NCBI GenBank assembly: GCA_036406475.1
Contig: DASXBA010000050.1
Location: 1 to 64,000 of the forward strand
Reading direction: 5' to 3'
DNA from: DASXBA01 sp036406475
Lineage (GTDB): Bacteria; Actinomycetota; Thermoleophilia; Solirubrobacterales; Thermoleophilaceae
DNA: 64,000 nucleotides
The number at the start of each line of letters is the position of its first letter. Positions within the stretch are counted from its first letter, which is position 1. The notes under the pieces are model-generated. The model made no database searches, was not told the origin of the DNA, and saw nothing but the letters and a program-made list of their open reading frames with translations. The position numbers and the translations under genes are program-made. Positions 22,786 through 30,389 of the stretch are shown piece after piece.

Positions 22786-22816
22786 GTTACAACAACGAGT
22801 AACAGTTACAGTTACA
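22786..22816. repeat. GTTAC inverted/direct repeat cluster
   Basis: GTTAC, eight bases, GTAAC (22786-22803), then two tandem GTTACA units (22805-22816). It fills the 52-base gap between two convergent genes. The stem is too short and AT-rich for a typical terminator; function unknown. Confidence 0.4.
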
Positions 22817-22823
22817 GGCGGGA

Positions 22824-23327
22824 CTAGGACCAGATGGCGATGATCTGCTCGCCGAGCTGAGCGCCGGAACCTGAGCCGACGATCTGACCCTGATCGTTGA
22901 TCGCGATGGCGACGGCTTCGTCGTCGACGTTCAAGCCGTACTGATCGATGACCTCGCCTGACCAGTCGATGAGCATGAGGATGTCGCTGGCGGGATCCGG
23001 GCCGGCGTTCGGCAGCGCCGCCGCCTGTCCCACCGCTTCGTCGTACTGCTTCTTGAGCTTGCCCTTCACCACCCTCCGGGCCGGGCGGGGGGCTTGCCGA
23101 AGATCGGACACGGTGATCACCGTCACCTGATCCGGGCCGAAGCGACTGCGGATCGTCATGATCCCGTCCTTGAGCTGTCCGGCGCTGCGCGTCCCGCCGA
23201 ACAGGACGACGACCCATCTGCCCCGGTACTGGCTCAGGGACACGTGATGCCCGAGCACATGCTCCAGGGTGAAGTCGGGCGCTTGCTCGGGAAGCTGATA
23301 AGCCACGTGCCAGGGCGAGTCTTCCAC
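22824..23327 (-). CDS. Redoxin-like protein lacking cysteine
   Basis: 167 residues with the AhpC/TSA-like opening LPEQAPDFTLEHVLGHHVSL and SQYRGRWVVVLFGGTRSAGQ, where the peroxidatic Cys would normally follow. I find no Cys in the whole protein, so it is not an ordinary peroxiredoxin. The C-terminal part ends GEQIIAIWS. It may be structural or sensory. It stands alone on the minus strand, divergent from the ABC permeases, with 250 bases between. Confidence 0.65.
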   Translation of the reverse strand: MEDSPWHVAYQLPEQAPDFTLEHVLGHHVSLSQYRGRWVVVLFGGTRSAGQLKDGIMTIRSRFGPDQVTVITVSDLRQAPRPARRVVKGKLKKQYDEAVGQAAALPNAGPDPASDILMLIDWSGEVIDQYGLNVDDEAVAIAINDQGQIVGSGSGAQLGEQIIAIWS

Positions 23328-23409
23328 GACGCGCTCGCCGGTGTCAAGCCGGCGCGTACAGGGTTGGCCAGAGGCGCCAAGACCGCGTTTCTAAAGCCCT
23401 TCTGCGTCC

Positions 23410-23439
23410 TTGACGCGAGCCGCGACCTGCCGCTAGGAT
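23410..23439 (+). promoter_or_regulatory. Promoter upstream of the ABC-2 permeases
   Basis: TTGACG (23410-23415), 18-base spacer, TAGGAT (23434-23439). The likely leader before the GTG at 23578 is about 130 bases; I recognise no riboswitch in it. The remaining part of the 23328-23577 gap shows nothing else I can name. Confidence 0.6.
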
Positions 23440-23577
23440 CGCGCCGCCGACTCCAGCAGCGGCGACGGACGCTGTCACCTGAATTCTAATCAGCGGGTGC
23501 GATCGCGACGTGTTAAAAGTTAAAGCTTTCGCGACCGTCTGCGCAGCGGCTCACATGTCCGGCCACGGCGCTGACGC

Positions 23578-24357
23578 GTGAATCCGTCGCTCGGTACACA
23601 GGCTCGCACGGTCGCGCGACGGTCGATCTCGCGAACGCTCCGCCAGCCGGCCGTGGTCATCCCGAACGTGATCTTCCCGCTGTTCATGCTCGCGGTTCTC
23701 TCGAAGGCCGGTGACCAAGCCACGAAGATCCCGCACTTCCCGACAAAGTCCTATCTCACGTTTGTCCTCGGGGCCACGATGGTCCAGGGCGCCACGAGCG
23801 CCGCGACACTCGCGGGAGGCATGCTCGCCGAGGATATGGAGGGAGGGTTCATGAGCCGGCTGCTGCTGACTCCGGTCCGCCAGGCGGTGCTGATCATCGC
23901 GCAACTGGCCGGCGTGGCAATCGTCGGCTTCGTCCAGTCGGGCATCTTCCTCGGCATCGGCCTTGCATTCGGTGCCACCGTCAAGGCGGGTGTCGGAGGC
24001 GCACTGGTGCTCCTCGCGGTGGCCGTGCTGCTCGTTCTGACGTTCGGTGCTATCGGCTTGATGGTCGGGGCGATGGCGGGCTCGACCGCCCAGGTCCAGG
24101 CGCTCACCGGCCTGTTCGTCGCCTTGATGTTCATGTCATCAATGCTGATGCCGCGAAACCTGATCGCGCACGACTGGTTCAAGACGATCGCGACCTACAA
24201 CCCGATCTCCTACCTGGTCGAAGCGACGCGCAGCCTCCTCATCGAGGGCTGGGATGGCGAGGCTCTTGCGCTTGGCTGCGGCATAGCCGCGATCGGGCTG
24301 GTCCTTGCCCTGACGGTCGCGACGCTCAGCCTTCGTCGCACACTGGAGCGGACATGA
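23578..24357 (+). CDS. ABC-2 type transporter permease (DrrB-like), first of pair
   Basis: 259 residues with about six hydrophobic segments; PAVVIPNVIFPLFMLAVLSK, AEDMEGGFMSRLLLTPVRQ and the C-terminal NPISYLVEATRSLL are typical of ABC-2 exporters of antibiotics (DrrB-type). It starts with GTG at 23578. It overlaps the second permease in an ATGA, so the two probably form a heterodimeric pore. No ATPase lies beside it; the FHA-FHA-ABC protein at 32235 is the best candidate partner. Confidence 0.9.
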   Translation: MNPSLGTQARTVARRSISRTLRQPAVVIPNVIFPLFMLAVLSKAGDQATKIPHFPTKSYLTFVLGATMVQGATSAATLAGGMLAEDMEGGFMSRLLLTPVRQAVLIIAQLAGVAIVGFVQSGIFLGIGLAFGATVKAGVGGALVLLAVAVLLVLTFGAIGLMVGAMAGSTAQVQALTGLFVALMFMSSMLMPRNLIAHDWFKTIATYNPISYLVEATRSLLIEGWDGEALALGCGIAAIGLVLALTVATLSLRRTLERT

Positions 24358-25154
24358 GCCGTTCGGGCTTGGTCACGCAGGCGGTCGCGCGGCGCAGCGC
24401 CAGCAAGCTTCTCAAGAACCCAGGGCCCGGCCTGCCGCCGCTGCTCATTCCGCTGTTCATGTTCGCGGCCGTGGCAGGTGCGCTGTCGAGCATCGATGTC
24501 GGCTACTACAACTACACGGCCTTCACATTTGTGTTTGTGGTGTACATGGGCGCCATGTTCGTCGGAGTGTTCACCGGGATCGAGATCGCCGGCGACTTCG
24601 GAACGGGCATCGGGGCACGGCTGATGCTGGCGGCGCCCCGCCGGATGGCGATCATCGGCGGCTATGTGGTGATGTCGTTCGTGCGCGGGCTGATCGCGGT
24701 CGTCGTCATAGGAGGGATCGCCGTGGCCACCGGGATGCCGATCCGTGGCGGGGTCCTCGACATGCTCGGGCTTGTCGCCCTGGCGCTGCTCCTCAACGTC
24801 GCAACGACGCTGTACGGCGCTGGCATGGCGCTCCGTGTCCAGTCGGCTGGCGGGGGGGTATTGATCTTCATTCCCGTGTTCATGGTCATGTTGCTGACGC
24901 CGGCGTTCGTGCCGCGCGACCTCCTCGACGGCTGGCTGCACACCGCCGCAAGCATCAACCCGCTGACGCCGGCAATGGAGGCAGGCAGGGATTTCATGGC
25001 CAACACATCGGCCAACTTGGGCCTCGCCTTCGGAGCGACCGCCGGACTCGTGGCCGTCTTTCTTCTGTGGGCGTTCACGGGGATGCGCAAGGCTGAGCGG
25101 GGCCCGAGCGAGCCCCGGCGACGCCGCCGACGGCCCGGGCCTCAGACCTCGTAG
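24354..25154 (+). CDS. ABC-2 type transporter permease, second of pair
   Basis: 266 residues with several membrane spans. FTGIEIAGDFGTGIGARLMLAA and ASINPLTPAMEAGRDFM correspond to the conserved blocks of the first permease, so the two are paralogues. It should pair with the first permease and the DrrA-like ATPase to export a cluster product. Its last 13 bases overlap the end of the convergent FAD monooxygenase gene at 25142. The tail is rich in Arg and Pro (PSEPRRRRRRPGP). Confidence 0.88.
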   Translation: MSRSGLVTQAVARRSASKLLKNPGPGLPPLLIPLFMFAAVAGALSSIDVGYYNYTAFTFVFVVYMGAMFVGVFTGIEIAGDFGTGIGARLMLAAPRRMAIIGGYVVMSFVRGLIAVVVIGGIAVATGMPIRGGVLDMLGLVALALLLNVATTLYGAGMALRVQSAGGGVLIFIPVFMVMLLTPAFVPRDLLDGWLHTAASINPLTPAMEAGRDFMANTSANLGLAFGATAGLVAVFLLWAFTGMRKAERGPSEPRRRRRRPGPQTS

Positions 25155-26323
25155 TCGATGCTCGACGCGAGCATCTGGCGCCGCGCCGAGGCGGGAATGC
25201 GACGCATCGCGGCGTTGCGGACGGCGCGGAGCTCTCGATTGCGCCAGAAGAGCATCCGGCCACGACGCCTCGAGGAAAGAACCACCTTGGCGCACCGCTC
25301 GATGCGCGCTTGCTCGTAGGCGTCCAACGCATGTCCCAGCATCCGCTGGTCTCGGAGGCCATCGGTCAGTGCCAGCTCCTTGGAGAGGCGGACCCCGTCC
25401 TCCATCGAGATTCCGGCGCCCTGGCCGACAAACGGGGTGGTCATATGAGCCGCGTCACCAAGCAACGCCACGCGACCCTTGACCCATGTCTGCTCCGGAT
25501 CACGATCGTAGATGTCGGTCCTGATGATCTCCGGCTCGGGGGTTGCGCCGACGACCTGGTGCCCCACATCCGGGAACTCGCGCAGGTGATCATGGAGCAG
25601 TTGATGAAGTCCCTCGGTCGGGTTGGTGCCGCCCTCGGGCTCGCGCTTGCCGACCCCCCAATAGATTCGCTGCCTACCGACGGGAAACATCACGAACGTC
25701 TGCCCCATGCCGAGATAGCCCCTCGCGGTGTCGTCGGGGAGGACGCCGTCCAGCTGGACGACCGAGCGCCAGATCGTGACTCCCGAATACCGCGGCGGCG
25801 CGTCGGCGTCGCCGTACACGTGCTTGCGAACCACCGAGCGGCCGCCATCGGCACCGATCAGGACCGCTCCGCGCTCGGCGCGGCCGTCGGCGAAATGCGC
25901 GGTCACGCCATCCGGGTCCTGCTCGACCCCGATGCATTCGGCGCCCATCTGGAGCACGCCATCGTCGAGCGCGCCGACCAGCGCGAGCTGCACGTCGGCC
26001 CGCAACAAGCTGATTGCCGGCGTTCCGAACGCGTCCGCGACCTCGCCCTGCGGAAGCTGGATGAGCAAGCGCCCTCCGGAGTCGTAGATCTCCTGATTTC
26101 TGAGCTCGGTGCCCGCGTCCATCAGCCGATCGCCAACGCCGATCTTCATCAGCGCGCGCAGGGCATTGCTCTGCACGCCGAGCCCGGCGCCGACCTGGCC
26201 AAGCTCCGGGGCACGCTCGAAGAGCGTCGCCTCGATGCCCACGCGGCTCAACCCGATCGCAGCTGCGAGGCCGCCGGGGCCGGCGCCGATGATCAGTGCT
26301 CGCCTTGGTGTGTCGCCTGTCAC
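25142..26323 (-). CDS. FAD-dependent aromatic monooxygenase 1
   Basis: 393 residues of the p-hydroxybenzoate/salicylate hydroxylase fold: ALIIGAGPGGLAAAIGLSR (FAD Rossmann), GADGGRSVVRKHVYGD (DG motif) and GRVALLGDAAHMTTPFVGQ (GD motif). It would use NAD(P)H and O2 to hydroxylate or epoxidise an aromatic ring or polyketide. It is paralogous to the genes at 27792 and 28989, with closely similar motifs throughout. It starts with GTG at 26323, divergent from the P450. Confidence 0.92.
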   Translation of the reverse strand: MTGDTPRRALIIGAGPGGLAAAIGLSRVGIEATLFERAPELGQVGAGLGVQSNALRALMKIGVGDRLMDAGTELRNQEIYDSGGRLLIQLPQGEVADAFGTPAISLLRADVQLALVGALDDGVLQMGAECIGVEQDPDGVTAHFADGRAERGAVLIGADGGRSVVRKHVYGDADAPPRYSGVTIWRSVVQLDGVLPDDTARGYLGMGQTFVMFPVGRQRIYWGVGKREPEGGTNPTEGLHQLLHDHLREFPDVGHQVVGATPEPEIIRTDIYDRDPEQTWVKGRVALLGDAAHMTTPFVGQGAGISMEDGVRLSKELALTDGLRDQRMLGHALDAYEQARIERCAKVVLSSRRRGRMLFWRNRELRAVRNAAMRRIPASARRQMLASSIDYEV

Positions 26324-26408
26324 GGTTTCTCAAGCACCCCATCCGGGGCGGGTCGTGGCAGTACTATCAGACGCTCGCCGCCCGGCCCATCCGGATCTCG
26401 GCCGCGGA

Positions 26409-26438
26409 TTGCAGAGCGCCCGCGCGAAACGGTAGGGT
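26409..26438 (+). promoter_or_regulatory. Promoter of the cytochrome P450 gene
   Basis: TTGCAG (26409-26414), 18-base spacer, TAGGGT (26433-26438), then 8 bases to the ATG. This predicts a leaderless transcript. The same TTGCNG / TAGGGT pattern precedes FAD monooxygenase 3. Confidence 0.6.
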
Positions 26439-26446
26439 CGCCACCG

Positions 26447-27763
26447 ATGTCAGAAACGCTTCCTCCGGGACCGAGCGGACCCCGCATCGCGCAGGCCGCG
26501 AGGTGGATGCTCAAGCCCACCGAATTCATGGCCGACGCACAGGAGCAGTACGGCGATGTGTGGCGGCTAAAGCTGGTTGGCGACCGTGATCAGTTCTGTG
26601 TAACCGATCCGCAGCTGATCGACGATGTGTTCAAGGCCGGTCCCGAGCTGATGCACGGCGGCGAGTCGAACATCACCGCCACGGCGGTGCTCGGGGCGAC
26701 TTCGGTCCTGGTGCTCGACGGAGACGAGCACACGGAGCAGCGCAACTTGCTGCGGTTGCCGTTTCACGGCGATCGCATGGAGCAATTCCACGAGCTGATG
26801 TCCTCGATCTGCAACGACGAGATCGACAGCTGGCCGCTCAACGAGCCATTCGAGCTGCTCCCGCGAATGGAGTCGATCACGCTCGAGATGATCATGCACG
26901 TGATCTTCGGCGTACGAGAGGCTTCACGCCAGGACCTCCTACGCGCGCGCATCGACGATTTGCTCGAGTGGGGGGCCGGCAAGCTGGTGATGCCGCGGCT
27001 GAAGCTGACGGTCGCGCGTGGCAAGCCTCCGCCGAAGTCGTTCCTGGCCGCTCGCGAACCGCTCGACGAGCTGTTGTTCGAGGAGATCGACCTCGCGCGC
27101 CGCGACCCGCGTCTCGATGAACGCGACGACGCGCTCGCGATTCTGGTCCGAGCCCGCCACGAAGACGGCAGCCCGATGACCGATACCGAGCTACGAGACG
27201 CGCTGATGACCCTGTTGCTCCAGGGTCACTCGTCCACTGGAGCGGCGCTGTCGTGGGCACTCGAGCGGTTGATGCGCCATCCCGACGTCTTCGACCGGTT
27301 CCGTGCGGAGGCGCAAGCCGACAACGACGAGTACCTCGATGCCGTCATCACCGAGACACTGCGGGTGCGTCCGCCGGTAACCCAGGTGGCGCGCCACCCA
27401 CAAGCGCCGTTCCCGCTCGGTCAATACGAGGCCCCGCCGGGCTCGCCCATCGGGGTCCTGATCTGGCAGGTCCATCGACGGCCTGAGCTCTACCCCGACC
27501 CCGAGCGCTTCGACCCGGAGCGTATGGTCGAGCAGCCGGCGAAAAGCCCCGGGTGGTGTCCGTTCGGCGGCGGCGATCGCCACTGCATCGGACGGACCTT
27601 TGCGACGACCGAGATGAGGGCGGTCCTGAAGGCGATCGCGCGCCGCACGCGGCTCGAGCCGGCCGAGATCGCCGACGAGAAGCCCTCTCGCCGCAGGGTG
27701 TTGTTCCTTCCCCACAAGGGCGCCCGGGCCATCCTCAGAGAGCGGATTCCGGCATCGGCCTGA
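26447..27763 (+). CDS. Cytochrome P450
   Basis: 438 residues. Haem-binding loop PFGGGDRHCIGRTFA with cysteine C380, the ExxR motif in ITETLRVRPPV, and an I-helix segment LLLQGHSSTGAALSW. It would hydroxylate, epoxidise or couple rings of the product, with electrons from a ferredoxin not encoded nearby. It sits on the plus strand between FAD monooxygenases 1 and 2, as if inserted into a tandem array. The ATG at 26447 is preferred because upstream sequence is the promoter. Confidence 0.94.
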   Translation: MSETLPPGPSGPRIAQAARWMLKPTEFMADAQEQYGDVWRLKLVGDRDQFCVTDPQLIDDVFKAGPELMHGGESNITATAVLGATSVLVLDGDEHTEQRNLLRLPFHGDRMEQFHELMSSICNDEIDSWPLNEPFELLPRMESITLEMIMHVIFGVREASRQDLLRARIDDLLEWGAGKLVMPRLKLTVARGKPPPKSFLAAREPLDELLFEEIDLARRDPRLDERDDALAILVRARHEDGSPMTDTELRDALMTLLLQGHSSTGAALSWALERLMRHPDVFDRFRAEAQADNDEYLDAVITETLRVRPPVTQVARHPQAPFPLGQYEAPPGSPIGVLIWQVHRRPELYPDPERFDPERMVEQPAKSPGWCPFGGGDRHCIGRTFATTEMRAVLKAIARRTRLEPAEIADEKPSRRRVLFLPHKGARAILRERIPASA

Positions 27764-27791
27764 CGGCTGCGCGCCCCACGGCGCGTCGGCC

Positions 27792-28976
27792 TCAGAGCTG
27801 GTAGTCGACAGACTGCTTGAGCATCGAGTACGTAGCCTTCTTGGGCAGGCTACGGAGGATCCTGTTGCGCCCCGCGATCACGAACGGATTGGTCCACTGG
27901 TACATCTGACCGCGGCGCCGAGACTCGAGCACGACCTTTGAGCAGCGCGGGATGCGCTCCCGTTCGAAGGCCTCCAGGGCGTGGGAAAGCATCCGCTGAT
28001 CGCTCAGGCCGTCGGTCAAGGCCAGGTGCTTGGCAAGCACGATCGAGTCCTCCATCGAAATGCCCGCGCCCTGACCGATGAACGGGGTGGTCATGTGGGC
28101 GGCGTCCCCGATCAGCACGACGCGGCCTTTCACCCAGGTCTCCTCAGGATCGCGATCGTAGATGTCAGTTCGATCGATCGCTTCCTCCGGCGTCGCCTCC
28201 ACCAGATTTTGTATCGCCGACGGAAATCTGCTCACGTGTTCGCGGAGGGTGTCGTGAACACCCCCTGGCGAGTCGTGTCCGCCCGCGGGCTCCGCATTGA
28301 GCACGCCCCAATAGATGCGATCGCCGCCGGGGGGAAACATCACGACCTGCTTGGCCGGACCGAGGAAGCCCCTGATCGTGTCCTCCGGCAGCACCCCACC
28401 ATTGAGCTGCGCGACCGCGCGCCAAGTAGTGAACCCTGAGTACTTTGGCGCTGCGTCTGCGTCTCCGTACACGTGCTTGCGTACGATCGACCGGCCGCCG
28501 TCGGCGCCAATCAGCACGCTTCCGCGCTCGCTGCTGCCGTCGGCGAAGTGCGCAGTGACACCTTCCGGATCCTGCTCAACCGCGGTGCAGTCGGCACCGA
28601 GGCGCAGCACGCCTTCCTCCAGGGCGTCGACCAGGGCAAGCTGGAGCTCTGACCTCAAGACGCAGATCGATGGTGTTCCAAAGTCATCGGAGACCTCCCC
28701 CTGCGGGAGCCGGAAGAGCAACTCACCAGAATCGTCATAGAACTCCTGCGCTCGGATTTCGGGTCCCGCGCCCATCAGCCGGTCACCCAGCCCGAGCCTC
28801 ATCAAGGCGCGGAGAGCGTTGCATTGCACGCCGAGCGCGCCGCCGACCGCGCCGAGCGCGGGCGCCCGCTCGAACAGCGCCACCTCGACGCCCACCCTCT
28901 TCAGTGCAATGGCAGCGGTGAGGCCGCCGGGGCCGGCGCCGATGATGAGTGCTCTATTTGGGGTGTCCGCTGCCAT
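27792..28976 (-). CDS. FAD-dependent aromatic monooxygenase 2
   Basis: 394 residues, same family as the genes at 25142 and 28989: ALIIGAGPGGLTAAIALKR, GADGGRSIVRKHVYGD, GRVVLIGDAAHMTTPFIGQ. The ATG at 28976 has AGAGGAGGG just upstream. It lies 12 bases downstream of FAD monooxygenase 3, so those two are one transcription unit. The three copies may hydroxylate different positions, as the paired oxygenases of anthracycline or spore-pigment pathways do. Confidence 0.92.
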   Translation of the reverse strand: MAADTPNRALIIGAGPGGLTAAIALKRVGVEVALFERAPALGAVGGALGVQCNALRALMRLGLGDRLMGAGPEIRAQEFYDDSGELLFRLPQGEVSDDFGTPSICVLRSELQLALVDALEEGVLRLGADCTAVEQDPEGVTAHFADGSSERGSVLIGADGGRSIVRKHVYGDADAAPKYSGFTTWRAVAQLNGGVLPEDTIRGFLGPAKQVVMFPPGGDRIYWGVLNAEPAGGHDSPGGVHDTLREHVSRFPSAIQNLVEATPEEAIDRTDIYDRDPEETWVKGRVVLIGDAAHMTTPFIGQGAGISMEDSIVLAKHLALTDGLSDQRMLSHALEAFERERIPRCSKVVLESRRRGQMYQWTNPFVIAGRNRILRSLPKKATYSMLKQSVDYQL

Positions 28977-28988
28977 GCCCTCCTCTGA

Positions 28989-30173
28989 TCAGACTTCGTC
29001 GCGGTAGCTGCGCTCGATCATCGCCCGTCTCAAGGCGACCGGCAAGCGGCTCATCACCGCGTCGCGGACTCTGATCAGCGCCGGATTCGTCGACAAGTAG
29101 ATCCGGCCGAGACGTCTGGATGCCAGCACGATGTCGCTGCAACGCGGCTGGCGTACGTGCTGATAGGACTCGAGCGCAGTGTCCAGCATCTGCTGATCCG
29201 TCAAGCCGCCGGTCAATGAAAGCTCTTTGGCGAGTGCGACCGCATCTTCCATCGTGATGCTCGCGCCCTCTCCGACAAACGGCGTGGTGAGGTGCGCGGC
29301 GTCGCCCAGCAGCGCAACACGGCCTTTTACCCAGGTCTTCTCCGGGTCGCGGTCGTAGACGTCGGTCCTGATGATCCCGTCTTCCGGGGTCGCCTCGACT
29401 ACCTCGCGTGTTATGGCCGGAAAGTCCTTCAGCAGGTCGCAAAGAATCCGGCGTACACCGTCGGGCGGATCCTTGCCGCCCGCGGGTTCAGTGTTGACAA
29501 ACCCCCAAAAAGCCCGCTGACCATCGATCGCCGCCAGGGTGAACTGCCGGGCAGGACCGTAGTAAAACCTGATCGCGCCGACCGGCAGTAGATCTGATTT
29601 CAGGGTAACGACCGACCGCCAGGCTGTAACACCGGAATAGCGCCTCGGCGCGTCCTGGTCTCCATAGACATGCTTGCGTACCACCGAGCGGCCCCCGTCG
29701 GCTCCGACGACCAAGACGCCTCGCTCGGTGCGACCGTCCGCGAAACGCGCGGTCACCCCGTCAGCGTCCTGCTCGACGCCTGTGCACTCGGAGCCCAGTT
29801 GGATGTGACCATTGTCGACCGCCTCGCTCAGCGCGATCTGCAAGTCGCCTCTGGAGACCGCGAGCGTCGGCGCTCCGCGCGCGTCTGTGACCTCTCCTAC
29901 GGGAAGCTGGAGGATCAGCTTGCCGCGGCTGTTGTAGATCTCCGTCGACCTGAGCGGTGTACCCACACGGGTGATGTGGTCACCGATGCCCAGCTTGGTC
30001 AGGGCGCGCAGGGCGTTGCTCTGGACCGCAAGCCCGCCCGGGGCCCGACCGAGCTCGGAAGTTCGCTCGAACACGGTCGCGTCGATGCCCACCCGGCGGA
30101 GCGCAACGGCCGCTGTCAGCCCGCCCGGGCCGGCGCCGATGATGAGGGCACGCCTTGGCGTCTGCGCTGCCAC
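28989..30173 (-). CDS. FAD-dependent aromatic monooxygenase 3
   Basis: 394 residues with the full FAD monooxygenase motif set: ALIIGAGPGGLTAAVALRR, GADGGRSVVRKHVYGD, GRVALLGDAAHLTTPFVGE. It is slightly more divergent from copies 1 and 2 in the middle (ARQFTLAAIDGQRAFWGF), where substrate is usually bound. The GTG at 30173 lies 6 bases after a TAGGGT -10 box, predicting a leaderless mRNA that continues into copy 2. Confidence 0.92.
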   Translation of the reverse strand: MAAQTPRRALIIGAGPGGLTAAVALRRVGIDATVFERTSELGRAPGGLAVQSNALRALTKLGIGDHITRVGTPLRSTEIYNSRGKLILQLPVGEVTDARGAPTLAVSRGDLQIALSEAVDNGHIQLGSECTGVEQDADGVTARFADGRTERGVLVVGADGGRSVVRKHVYGDQDAPRRYSGVTAWRSVVTLKSDLLPVGAIRFYYGPARQFTLAAIDGQRAFWGFVNTEPAGGKDPPDGVRRILCDLLKDFPAITREVVEATPEDGIIRTDVYDRDPEKTWVKGRVALLGDAAHLTTPFVGEGASITMEDAVALAKELSLTGGLTDQQMLDTALESYQHVRQPRCSDIVLASRRLGRIYLSTNPALIRVRDAVMSRLPVALRRAMIERSYRDEV

Positions 30174-30179
30174 TTCCCG

Positions 30180-30209
30180 ACCCTAACGATCGCCTAGACA
30201 CACAGCAAG
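30180..30209 (-). promoter_or_regulatory. Promoter of FAD monooxygenases 3 and 2
   Basis: Minus strand: TTGCTG (30209-30204), 18-base spacer, TAGGGT (30185-30180), 6 bases, GTG. It matches the P450 promoter closely, suggesting common control. Confidence 0.6.
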
Positions 30210-30389
30210 CGTCGCTTCGGGCCCCTGATTTTTTTGCCGCCGGGGGTAGCTTCTCGTGGTCGAAGGCTCATATGATGGCCCCCGGCTTACGCTCCGCGGT
30301 CTTGCTGGCTCGAAGGGGCGGAGTGCGTTCGGACGGGCCCGTGTCTGGGATGGATCGCAAGCGAGATCGAGGGGAGTGCATGAGCAGCC

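Noticed and set aside
22824..23327. Peroxiredoxin (AhpC/TSA) call
   Set aside because: No cysteine in the protein.
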